A stretch of DNA of 6,429 nt, taken from an uncultured Mucilaginibacter sp. (GTDB lineage Bacteria; Bacteroidota; Bacteroidia; Sphingobacteriales; Sphingobacteriaceae). The DNA is taken from the NCBI GenBank assembly GCA_946479225.1, contig CAMLFI010000153.1, forward strand, positions 1 through 6,429, in the 5' to 3' direction. The position numbers and the translations under genes are program-made. Shown here piece after piece: positions 1 to 5,169 of the stretch; position 1 is the first letter of the stretch, and every line of letters begins with the position of its first letter. The notes below the pieces were generated by a model. It was given only the letters and a program-made list of their open reading frames with translations. It was not told the origin of the DNA and made no database searches.

Positions 1-372
1 GACCTGGATAGGGTGCTGCGCCTTAAAACCAGTTCATCGCGCGGGGGGATTATTGAGAATGTTTTTATGAAGGACATTAAGGTAGGTACTTATAAGGATG
101 CTGCCCTCTCCTTCAACATGTTTTACGAAACGCCGGGCAATTTTATGCCTACCATCCGCAATATTTGGGTAGAGAACCTGGACGTGGAAAAAGGAGGTAA
201 TTATGGCGTGTTTGTACATGCCTATCCGGAGTCGCCGGTGCAGAATTTGAGGGTAGTTAACAGTAATATACGCGGCGTAAAAACACCGGTAGAGGCTGAC
301 CACGTGGCGAATATGGTATTTGACAATGTTAAAATTAATGGTGCGGTTGCCAAAGCTAGCGCCGGAAATTAG
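1..372 (+). CDS. Glycoside hydrolase family 28 (polygalacturonase-like), C-terminal part
   Basis: The reading frame is open from base 1 and ends at TAG 370-372, so only the last 123 codons are present and the start lies outside the window. The visible part has the short repeating beta-strand texture of a right-handed parallel beta-helix, with rungs such as IRNIWVENLDV, VQNLRVVNSNI and ANMVFDNVKING. Near the left edge, RLKTSSSRGG followed by IIENVFMKDI matches the conserved RIK-type substrate-binding segment of GH28 enzymes (Arg and Lys at codons 7 and 9). The NTD, DD and GHG catalytic motifs would lie upstream, so activity cannot be judged. GH28 enzymes cut galacturonan (pectin) chains and in Bacteroidota are usually exported to the periplasm or cell surface. 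The exact substrate (polygalacturonan, rhamnogalacturonan or xylogalacturonan) cannot be told from this tail. Confidence 0.85.
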   Translation, partial: DLDRVLRLKTSSSRGGIIENVFMKDIKVGTYKDAALSFNMFYETPGNFMPTIRNIWVENLDVEKGGNYGVFVHAYPESPVQNLRVVNSNIRGVKTPVEADHVANMVFDNVKINGAVAKASAGN

Positions 373-411
373 TTACCTTAGTTACCAAAACCATACACTG
401 ATCTTTATTCC

Positions 412-939
412 ATGAAAAAAATCAACCTGCCTTTTTTTGCGCTATGCGCCATTCTTTTTAGTTGCAACAGCGAATCGGGGCAGGAAAAAGCCGCCGATAC
501 CAGTGCAAAACTCAATTATCCTTTTAAACCAGCCTACTCCATTAACTGGCAGCCCGGCGATGAGAAGAACTCGCTTATTGTATTGAATTGCTTAAAAAAG
601 TATGTTGACGGCGATGTTAAAGGAGCAGGTGACGCATTTGCCGACTCGGTGGAGTTCATTTCAGACCAATTTCACTTTAAAGGTAAAAAGGATAGCTTGA
701 TAACCATTTTGGAGGAGGGCCGTAAGGAATTTGCAACCCTCTCAAAAACTTTTGAATCATGGATACCTACCTACTACCCTGATCAAAAAGAAGAGTGGGT
801 TACGCTTTGGTACGTAGAGAAATGGACAGACAAAAGCGGCAAAGCCGACTCGCTGTTTTTTGTTGATGACGTGAAGCTGAAAAATGGGAAAATTGTACTG
901 TATGATGAGAAAAGCCGCCGGTTCCCGCCGGTTAAATAA
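412..939 (+). CDS. Small predicted lipoprotein, possible NTF2/SnoaL-like fold
   Basis: This 175-residue protein begins with a lipoprotein signal peptide: MKK, a hydrophobic stretch (LPFFALCAIL), then the lipobox LFSC with the acylated Cys at residue 18. It should be anchored in a membrane facing the periplasm or the outside. After an Asn/Ser/Glu-rich linker, the mature part (about residues 45-175) has an opening helix (SLIVLNCLKKYVDGDVKG), a segment resembling the DSVEF strand of SnoaL-like proteins, and later Trp/Tyr-rich strands (EWVTLWYVEKWTD, DSLFFVDDVKLKNGKIV). That order suggests a cone-shaped NTF2-like domain, but this is fold inference from the pattern only. Such domains can be enzymes or mere binding modules, and no catalytic residue can be named. 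It starts 39 bases after the GH28 stop and may be co-transcribed with it, although no functional link is evident. The gene itself is secure; the function is unknown. Confidence 0.8.
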   Translation: MKKINLPFFALCAILFSCNSESGQEKAADTSAKLNYPFKPAYSINWQPGDEKNSLIVLNCLKKYVDGDVKGAGDAFADSVEFISDQFHFKGKKDSLITILEEGRKEFATLSKTFESWIPTYYPDQKEEWVTLWYVEKWTDKSGKADSLFFVDDVKLKNGKIVLYDEKSRRFPPVK

Positions 940-1010
940 ATCAACTCCGGTTTGGCCTTGTTGTACTACAAAAGCATTACACCACGGCAAAAACCAATCC
1001 TATCAATGCT

Positions 1011-1691
1011 ATGACGGTTACAGACATACTTAAAAAACTGGAAGCACTGGGTAACGAAACAGTGCGGGCCATTAACACAAAGCAGGGTGCCCGCGCAGAT
1101 CAGTTTGGGGTAAAGATGGGCGATATACGAGTGCTGGCCAAATCCATCAAAATCAACCATGAGCTGGCTAAGGAGCTATGGGAAACGGGTAATATTGAAG
1201 CCCGCTTCCTGGCCATTCTGATCATCAACCCTAAAAAGCTAACTGCCGATGAGGTGGACAGTATGGTGCGCTCTGAGCCGTTTCCGCACCTGGCCGACTG
1301 GCTCAGCAGCTATGTAATTAAGGAGCATCCGGACAGGGAGCAACTGCGTTTACAATGGATGCACAGCGACCATCCCATGGCGGCCCGCGCAGGCTGGAGC
1401 CTTACCGCCGGGCGCATAGCCCGCAGTCCGGAAGGGTTGGATCTAACGGCGTTGCTTGACCGTATTGAGGCCGAAATGCCCACCGCAGCACCCGAAACGC
1501 AGTGGACCATGAACACTGCCCTGGCCAACATCGGTATTAACCACCCGGCGTTGCGGGAACGTGCGCTGGCTATAGGCGAGCGGCTCGGCATCTACCGCGA
1601 CTACCCTACACCAAAGGGTTGCACCTCACCCTTCGCGCCGCTATGGATTAATGAGATGGTGAGAAGGCAGGGGAAGGGTGATCCAAAATAA
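1011..1691 (+). CDS. DNA alkylation repair protein, AlkD-like HEAT-repeat family
   Basis: This 226-residue, all-helical protein resembles the AlkD family of DNA glycosylases, which remove bulky or positively charged alkylated bases such as 3-methyladenine and 7-methylguanine without flipping the base. Supporting segments are GVKMGDIRVLAK (residues 33-44), the helix pair ELWETGNIEARFLAILI (55-71), ADWLSSYVI (95-103) and the C-terminal PKGCTSPFAPLWINEMV (201-217). Length is close to the roughly 230 residues usual for AlkD. The Trp/Asp active-site cluster of Bacillus cereus AlkD cannot be matched with certainty: an Asp-Trp pair at 96-97 sits in about the right place, but spacing differs. The conserved tail with Cys204 looks typical of a subfamily rather than of classical AlkD, so the substrate may differ. 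ATG 1011 gives the full N-terminal helix; the next ATG is at codon 36. Cytoplasmic, probably monocistronic. Confidence 0.82.
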   Translation: MTVTDILKKLEALGNETVRAINTKQGARADQFGVKMGDIRVLAKSIKINHELAKELWETGNIEARFLAILIINPKKLTADEVDSMVRSEPFPHLADWLSSYVIKEHPDREQLRLQWMHSDHPMAARAGWSLTAGRIARSPEGLDLTALLDRIEAEMPTAAPETQWTMNTALANIGINHPALRERALAIGERLGIYRDYPTPKGCTSPFAPLWINEMVRRQGKGDPK

Positions 1692-1827
1692 ATGCGTTAC
1701 CAAAAAAATAAAAAGTCAATTTGTTGATTATTAATACTTTAGCTATATTAAGTGCAAAACTTATTCGCCAGGAAAATCAGCTATGAATTAGTCTTAAATT
1801 GCTGATTATAAGGATATTGTAAAACCT

Positions 1828-1855
1828 AAAAAATGGCGATTTTCTGCCATTTTTT
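1828..1855 (+). terminator. Rho-independent terminator-like hairpin
   Basis: A perfect 10-bp inverted repeat has arms AAAAAATGGC (1828-1837) and GCCATTTTTT (1846-1855) and an 8-base loop. The arm's own A- and T-runs give the U-tract in both directions. It lies 136 bases past the alkylation repair gene stop and 116 bases before the next start. It could end that transcript with a long 3' tail, or end a separate small RNA (see findings). Confidence 0.65.
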
Positions 1856-1887
1856 GGATCACTTTGGATCACCCTGGATCAGGGTGA
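1854..1887. repeat. Three tandem decamers (yTGGATCAss) with overlapping small palindrome
   Basis: Three adjoining 10-base units, TTGGATCACT, TTGGATCACC and CTGGATCAGG, run from 1854 to 1883. The last unit also makes a 7-bp hairpin, TCACCCT (1869-1875) with AGGGTGA (1881-1887) around a GGATC loop. The array starts inside the T-tract of the preceding terminator-like hairpin. Its function is unknown. It could be a protein-binding site or simple slippage. Confidence 0.6.
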
Positions 1888-1971
1888 GTTCACACACATC
1901 AACCATCTTCAGGCTGCAACCTTTTGTTATCTGTGTTGTTGTAATTTATAACGGCTTAGTTTTTAAATACG

Positions 1972-2166
1972 ATGGCAGATAAAAAGCATTTTGAGTTTAT
2001 CAACTCCCAAACGGGTAACACAATTGCTTATCTGTCTATGCCCGCGTCGTTAAATAGCGAAGAACAAACCCGAACGCTGGAAGAAAAAAGGGCGAGTTTG
2101 GCCACCGAACATAAACTGCGCATTGATCTGGTTTACTGGCAGGATAAAAGCAGCCCTATGGGTTAA
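1972..2166 (+). CDS. Small protein of unknown function (64 residues)
   Basis: This short gene runs from ATG 1972 to TAA 2164-2166. The product is hydrophilic, has no signal peptide or membrane segment, and is probably cytoplasmic. It opens with a beta-like segment (HFEFINSQTGNTIAYLSMP), continues with a charged helix rich in Glu, Lys and Arg (NSEEQTRTLEEKRASLATEHK), and ends with another strand-like piece (LRIDLVYWQDK). A plausible strand-helix-strand fold and normal codon use support a real gene. I do not recognise the family. A weak promoter-like pair lies upstream: TTTG at 1923-1926 and TAATTTAT at 1942-1949. Spacing is short for the Bacteroidota consensus. It converges on the OsmC gene with 43 bases between the two stops. 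Confidence 0.6.
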   Translation: MADKKHFEFINSQTGNTIAYLSMPASLNSEEQTRTLEEKRASLATEHKLRIDLVYWQDKSSPMG

Positions 2167-2209
2167 TGGAATCGCTCATCCGATAATCGTGCCGACAGCT
2201 TTTTTATTT

Positions 2210-2725
2210 TTATGCAGAATTAGAAGAATGATAATCGGTTTTAACCTCCACGCCATTGGCCAGTGTTTGATATACCACGCAGTACCTTTCAGTAAGTTTT
2301 TTCAGCGCTGCCATCTGTTCTTCGCTTGCATCTGTATCCAGGTCAAATTCCAGTCGGATAGTTTTAAAACCAACCGGAGATTCTTTACTTACACCCAGAG
2401 TTCCTTTAAAATCCAGGTCGCCTTCGGCCCTTACTGTTCCGCTTTTAATATTCACCTCAATTGCTGTGGCTACGGCTTGCAGGGTAACGCCTGCGCAAGC
2501 AACCAAGGCTTCTAATAGCATATTGCCCGAGCATACGAGCATACCTGTGCCGCCGGTGGCGGGGTGCAAGCCGGCCTCTACAATGGCTTTGCCGGTTTCC
2601 ACTTTACACGATATGCCTTCGCCTACCTTTCCTTCCGCTTTTAAGGTAATGATGGCCGACTCGGGCTGTTCGCGATATTTATCTTTTAGCGGGGCCTGCA
2701 GGTTTTTGAGTTCTGTTACATTCAT
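2210..2725 (-). CDS. OsmC family protein (thiol peroxidase-like)
   Basis: OsmC/Ohr proteins are homodimers that reduce hydroperoxides with two redox cysteines. Counting from the start chosen here (171 residues), the two expected cysteines are Cys77 in LEALVACAGVTL and Cys149 in TERYCVVYQTL, each at the head of a conserved helix, so the catalytic pair is intact. The middle part (GTVRAEGDLDFKGTLGVSKESPVGFKTIRLEFDLDTDASEEQMAALKKL, about residues 96-144) is the usual strand-strand-helix core of the family. ATG at 2723-2725 is preferred because it gives the hydrophilic start MNVTELKN; an in-frame ATG ending at 2752 would add the unlikely MLIFIKLVL and overlap the upstream hairpin. It lies downstream of the SDR gene on the same strand but behind a terminator-like hairpin. 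A box TAAACTTG, 7 bases ahead of the ATG, might be part of a promoter. The exact substrate is unknown; it could also be a YhfA-like OsmC protein. Confidence 0.87.
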   Translation of the reverse strand: MNVTELKNLQAPLKDKYREQPESAIITLKAEGKVGEGISCKVETGKAIVEAGLHPATGGTGMLVCSGNMLLEALVACAGVTLQAVATAIEVNIKSGTVRAEGDLDFKGTLGVSKESPVGFKTIRLEFDLDTDASEEQMAALKKLTERYCVVYQTLANGVEVKTDYHSSNSA

Positions 2726-2737
2726 AAGTACAAGTTT

Positions 2738-2787
2738 AATAAAAATCAACAACCCTCATTGTACGCATATGGCTACAATGAGGGTTG
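2738..2787 (-). terminator. Strong hairpin with T-rich tail after the SDR gene
   Basis: A perfect 14-bp inverted repeat, CAACCCTCATTGTA (2750-2763) with its complement (2774-2787), encloses a 10-base loop. Read on the minus strand it is followed by TTGATTTTTATT, as in an intrinsic terminator. It stands 40 bases after the SDR stop and 25 bases before the OsmC start. The plus-strand side has no T-run, so it fits termination of the minus-strand SDR transcript. An operator role for OsmC is an alternative. Confidence 0.7.
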
Positions 2788-2826
2788 CTTAAATTGCACT
2801 GACGCAAGGTGTGCTAAGTTTGTTGC

Positions 2827-3555
2827 TTAAGCCGCGTTTATTGCGTTAAACTTGTCGGGGTCTGCTAATGCATAAATGTGCGCTGTATTACCCACATGGA
2901 TCTCGTAGCTGTCATTTTCAAAAGCGCTGATCAGATCATCCGCAACCTGGCTTGGAGCAATGCCATTCTCTCCGCCTATCTCTTTAGAAAAATCGGTATT
3001 AACCAAAGGTGGCATCAACTCAAATACTTTAACAGAAGTATCCTTAAGCGCAAACCTTAACGATTGTGTATAGGAATGCAAGGCAGCCTTACTTGCAGAG
3101 TAAGTAGGGATAGTTGAGCGCGGCACCAGTGCCAATATAGACGAAACATTCACTACGGCCGCTTCAGCTGATTTTTGCAGCGTAGGCAATAACTGTTCTG
3201 TAAGATTCAGAATGGAGAAGAAGTTGGTGTTAAACTCTTCCAAACCTTTTTTATAAGTGTTCGAATTTGCATCCAGATTGTAATAATGCGCGAAACCTGC
3301 GTTGTTTATCAGCACGTCTAATCCGCCAAAATCAGCCTGTATGCTGGCAACCAAACGTTTAACATCTTCTGTATTGGTTACATCCGCTGCAATGGCTGTC
3401 ACATTTTCAAGTCCGGCTGCTGCAGCCTGTAAGATTTCGGCTCTTCTGCCGGTTATTATCACTTTGTTGTTTCTTTCGCTTAATTGTTTCGCAATTGCTA
3501 ATCCAATGCCAGATCCTCCACCGGTTACCAGCACTGTTTTGTTGTTAATGTTCAT
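2827..3555 (-). CDS. Short-chain dehydrogenase/reductase (SDR), classical type
   Basis: This 242-residue cytoplasmic NAD(P)H-dependent oxidoreductase has every classical SDR mark: the cofactor glycine motif TGGGSGIG (residues 11-18), Asp58 for the adenine ring, NNAG (84-87), and the catalytic set Asn111, Ser139, Tyr152 and Lys156 (YSASK). Arg37-Arg38 after the second strand favour NADPH over NADH. The short C-terminus after the PPLVNTDFS segment resembles the DltE-like group of SDRs, so a carbonyl, aldehyde or keto substrate is likely, but the true substrate cannot be read from sequence. It is transcribed 66 bases behind the TetR gene, with a copy of the repressor's operator in the gap. This suggests induction when the repressor's ligand or oxidant is present. 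A possible minus-strand promoter box TAATTTTA lies at 3569-3576; the operator would then cover the upstream promoter element. Confidence 0.92.
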   Translation of the reverse strand: MNINNKTVLVTGGGSGIGLAIAKQLSERNNKVIITGRRAEILQAAAAGLENVTAIAADVTNTEDVKRLVASIQADFGGLDVLINNAGFAHYYNLDANSNTYKKGLEEFNTNFFSILNLTEQLLPTLQKSAEAAVVNVSSILALVPRSTIPTYSASKAALHSYTQSLRFALKDTSVKVFELMPPLVNTDFSKEIGGENGIAPSQVADDLISAFENDSYEIHVGNTAHIYALADPDKFNAINAA

Positions 3556-3588
3556 GATGTTTGTTGTTTAAAATTATTGTGAATATTT

Positions 3589-3604
3589 TATACCAATCGG
3601 TATA
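3589..3604. promoter_or_regulatory. TetR operator copy in front of the SDR gene
   Basis: TATACC-AATC-GGTATA is a perfect 6-bp inverted repeat with a 4-base spacer. It matches the site in front of the TetR gene at 15 of 16 positions. It lies 33 bases upstream of the SDR ATG and 17 bases past the TetR stop, where a repressor would block the SDR promoter. Assignment to the neighbouring TetR protein is inferred from the shared sequence and position. Confidence 0.72.
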
Positions 3605-3621
3605 TTTTATGTTAAATTTTT

Positions 3622-4218
3622 TTACTTCTTCATTTGGTCGATCAAAAGCTCAACCGTGTGTAATACCTTTTGCAAATTGCTGCTGCTGTTGGTTACTTTA
3701 GATATCATTACGCCGCCTTCAATTAAGGCTATCATAGCCAGGGCAGTTTCGTCTGGGTCAATATCAACTTTAAATTCGCCCGCTGCTTTTCCGCCGTTAA
3801 TTAAGGTTGCAATGGTTTTTTTCCACTTTAAAATAGCTTGCGCTGCTTTAATTTTAAGTGCTTCATTAGTGTCATCTGCTTCAACGGCGGTATTCAAAAC
3901 AGCGCATCCTCCGTGTGCAGCCAGGCGCTCGTCGTTATAAACCGTTGTATAAACCATCAGTTTATCATAAAATGTAACAGCCGTCTCCATTTGGCGTTCC
4001 ACCATGTCTGTAACACGGCAAGTGTTAAAATCAAACACCGCCAAAGCCACCTCTTCTTTGTTTTCAAAATTACCGTAAATGCTGCCCTTGGTAAGGCCGG
4101 TAGCCTCGGTAAGGTCTGACAACGAAGTACCCGCATAACCCTTTTTATTGAATACCGGCGCGGTTGCTTCAATAATGTATTGGCGGGTGCGTTTTGCTTT
4201 TGATAATTCCTTATTCAT
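3622..4218 (-). CDS. TetR-family transcriptional repressor with NemR-like Cys106/Lys175
   Basis: This 198-residue protein has a TetR DNA-binding domain at its N-terminus: RTRQYIIEAT (10-19), then helix-turn-helix residues about 33-52 (LSDLTEATGLTKGSIYGNF). The rest is an all-helical ligand and dimer domain containing GGCAVLNTAVEADD (104-117). Cys106 in that motif and Lys175 in GGVMISKV are at the same residue numbers as the Cys106-Lys175 pair that E. coli NemR uses to sense bleach and reactive electrophiles, as I recall that protein (199 residues). The rest of the C-terminal half is not obviously similar, so the sensing role is an inference. The ATG is 2 bases from a 28-base palindrome, pointing to autorepression. 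A perfect Bacteroidota -7 box (TATATTTG, minus strand, 4223-4230) lies inside that palindrome, so the mRNA may be nearly leaderless. It is followed by the SDR gene. Confidence 0.92.
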   Translation of the reverse strand: MNKELSKAKRTRQYIIEATAPVFNKKGYAGTSLSDLTEATGLTKGSIYGNFENKEEVALAVFDFNTCRVTDMVERQMETAVTFYDKLMVYTTVYNDERLAAHGGCAVLNTAVEADDTNEALKIKAAQAILKWKKTIATLINGGKAAGEFKVDIDPDETALAMIALIEGGVMISKVTNSSSNLQKVLHTVELLIDQMKK

Positions 4219-4220
4219 GA

Positions 4221-4248
4221 CACAAATATACTAATCGGTATATTTGTG
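4221..4248. promoter_or_regulatory. TetR autoregulatory operator overlapping a -7 box
   Basis: A perfect 11-bp inverted repeat, CACAAATATAC (4221-4231) with GTATATTTGTG (4238-4248), encloses the spacer TAATCG. Its core TATACTAATCGGTATA differs at one position from the site before the SDR gene. Both strands of the palindrome carry TATATTTG, a match to the Bacteroidota TAnnTTTG box. Repressor binding here would directly occlude the repressor's own promoter. Confidence 0.78.
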
Positions 4249-4356
4249 CGTGTCTTTTAAATGTCATTTGTAAATTCTGCTTTTTAGGATGGACGGGTTT
4301 TAAGATGTAGCGAGGTTATCCTGCAATCATAAGAATCCTAGTTCCCACAATAATCT

Positions 4357-4364
4357 TACCTTTG
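4357..4364 (+). promoter_or_regulatory. Bacteroidota-type -7 promoter box for truB-ribF
   Basis: TACCTTTG, followed by CA, is a full match to the TAnnTTTG box and ends 17 bases before the truB GTG. No good TTTG-type -33 element is seen at the usual 19-21 base spacing, so this is a half-supported promoter. Confidence 0.55.
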
Positions 4365-4381
4365 CACTTTATTGAATAAGC

Positions 4382-5110
4382 GTGAACGATACGGAAACAC
4401 AAGCCAAAGTATATGATTTTGCCGCAGGCGAATTGCTGCTGGTAAACAAGCCTTATAAATGGACCAGCTTTGATGTGGTGGGCAAATTGCGTAACTCGTT
4501 TAAGCCGCTTAAACTAAAGGTGGGCCATGCAGGCACGCTTGATCCGCTGGCTACAGGTTTGTTGATTATCTGCACCGGCAAAATGACCAAGCAGATAGAC
4601 ACATTCCAGGCAGAAGAGAAGGAATACACAGGTACACTTGTGCTGGGCGCTACAACGCCATCATACGATATGGAAACAGAAGCCGACCAAACATTTGATA
4701 CAGGCAACCTTACCGATGAAGCCATCCGTAATGCCTGTGCACAGTTTACCGGCGATATTCAGCAATATCCACCCGCACATTCTGCAGTAAAAATTGATGG
4801 CGAGCGCCTATACGAAAAGGCCCGCCGCGGCGAGGAGGTTGAACTGCGCCTGCGCAACGTAACTATCAGCGAGTTTGAGATAACCCGCATTGAATTGCCC
4901 GAGGTTGATTTCAAGGTAGTTTGCAGCAAGGGCACTTATATCCGGTCGTTAGTTAATGATTTTGGCAAGGCCCTTAACAACGGTGCCTACCTGAGTAAAC
5001 TAACCCGCACCCGCAGCGGCAACTTTCATGTTGATAACGCCTGGGAAGTTGCGGGCCTGGTGAGCTTTATTAAAGCAGAAAGCTTAAAGCAGAAAGACCA
5101 AAGCGCTTAA
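4382..5110 (+). CDS. truB: tRNA pseudouridine(55) synthase TruB
   Basis: TruB turns uridine 55 in the T-loop of almost all tRNAs into pseudouridine. The 242-residue protein has the family motif GHAGTLDPLATG (residues 48-59) with catalytic Asp54, the conserved Tyr82 (EKEYTG), the PPAHSAVKIDGERLYEKAR segment (130-148) and the C-terminal CSKGTYIRSLVNDFG (181-195). It is the short form without a large PUA domain, as is common in Bacteroidota. GTG 4382 is the only sensible start: an in-frame stop (TGA 4373-4375) lies just upstream and the next start codons would cut into the catalytic fold. The last codons (from about 5071) consist of 7-base repeats, giving a Lys/Gln/Ser-rich tail that looks dispensable. 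It is followed after 59 bases by ribF, a common partner in bacteria, and probably shares its transcript. Confidence 0.96.
   Translation: MNDTETQAKVYDFAAGELLLVNKPYKWTSFDVVGKLRNSFKPLKLKVGHAGTLDPLATGLLIICTGKMTKQIDTFQAEEKEYTGTLVLGATTPSYDMETEADQTFDTGNLTDEAIRNACAQFTGDIQQYPPAHSAVKIDGERLYEKARRGEEVELRLRNVTISEFEITRIELPEVDFKVVCSKGTYIRSLVNDFGKALNNGAYLSKLTRTRSGNFHVDNAWEVAGLVSFIKAESLKQKDQSA
5071..5096 (+). repeat. Heptamer repeat array inside the 3' end of truB
   Basis: The truB 3' end reads as 7-base units TAAAGCA, GAAAGCT, TAAAGCA and a partial GAAAG. The 12-base stretch TAAAGCAGAAAG occurs twice (5071-5082 and 5085-5096). Reverse-complemented, these are the same AGCTTTM/TGCTTTM heptamers found between truB and ribF. 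A single AGCTTTA unit in the forward sense lies just before it at 5063-5069. Confidence 0.75.
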
Positions 5111-5131
5111 TTGACAAATGAGAAACAAAAA

Positions 5132-5166
5132 AGCTTTAAGCTTTATGCTTTCAGCTTTAAGCTTAA
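5132..5166 (+). repeat. Five tandem heptamers (AGCTTTA type) between truB and ribF
   Basis: Units AGCTTTA, AGCTTTA, TGCTTTC, AGCTTTA and AGCTTAA follow one another without gaps and end 3 bases before the ribF ATG. Bases 5134-5159 can pair with the array in truB (5071-5096) at 22 of 26 positions across a 37-base loop. In the transcript this would form a long imperfect hairpin just ahead of the ribF start. Confidence 0.8.
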
Positions 5167-5169
5167 AAA

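Noticed and set aside
961..971. Short palindrome TTGTA-C-TACAA before the alkylation repair gene as an operator
   Set aside because: Only 5-bp arms and no second copy nearby; expected by chance in AT-rich spacer.
2167..2212. T-rich run (2200-2209) as a terminator between the convergent small gene and OsmC
   Set aside because: The bases before it form no stem longer than a few pairs, so only the T-run is present.
2123..2515. Plus-strand open frame of 130 codons overlapping the small 64-residue gene and OsmC
   Set aside because: It is Cys/Phe-rich with a composition typical of antisense frames and contradicts the OsmC gene.
2726..2752. Longer OsmC start adding nine residues
   Set aside because: The extension (MLIFIKLVL) is hydrophobic, unlike OsmC N-termini, and overlaps the terminator-like hairpin.
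2466..2792. Plus-strand open frame of 108 codons opposite OsmC
   Set aside because: It mirrors the OsmC coding strand, has no family resemblance, and runs through the terminator hairpin. The OsmC frame has intact motifs.
4249..4356. Spacer between the TetR gene and truB checked for a gene remnant or small RNA
   Set aside because: No open frame, no stable hairpin and no tRNA-like fold were seen. It is treated as plain divergent promoter region.
5063..5166. Heptamer arrays considered as a CRISPR array
   Set aside because: The units are 7 bases and contiguous, without spacers of constant length, and no cas genes are present.
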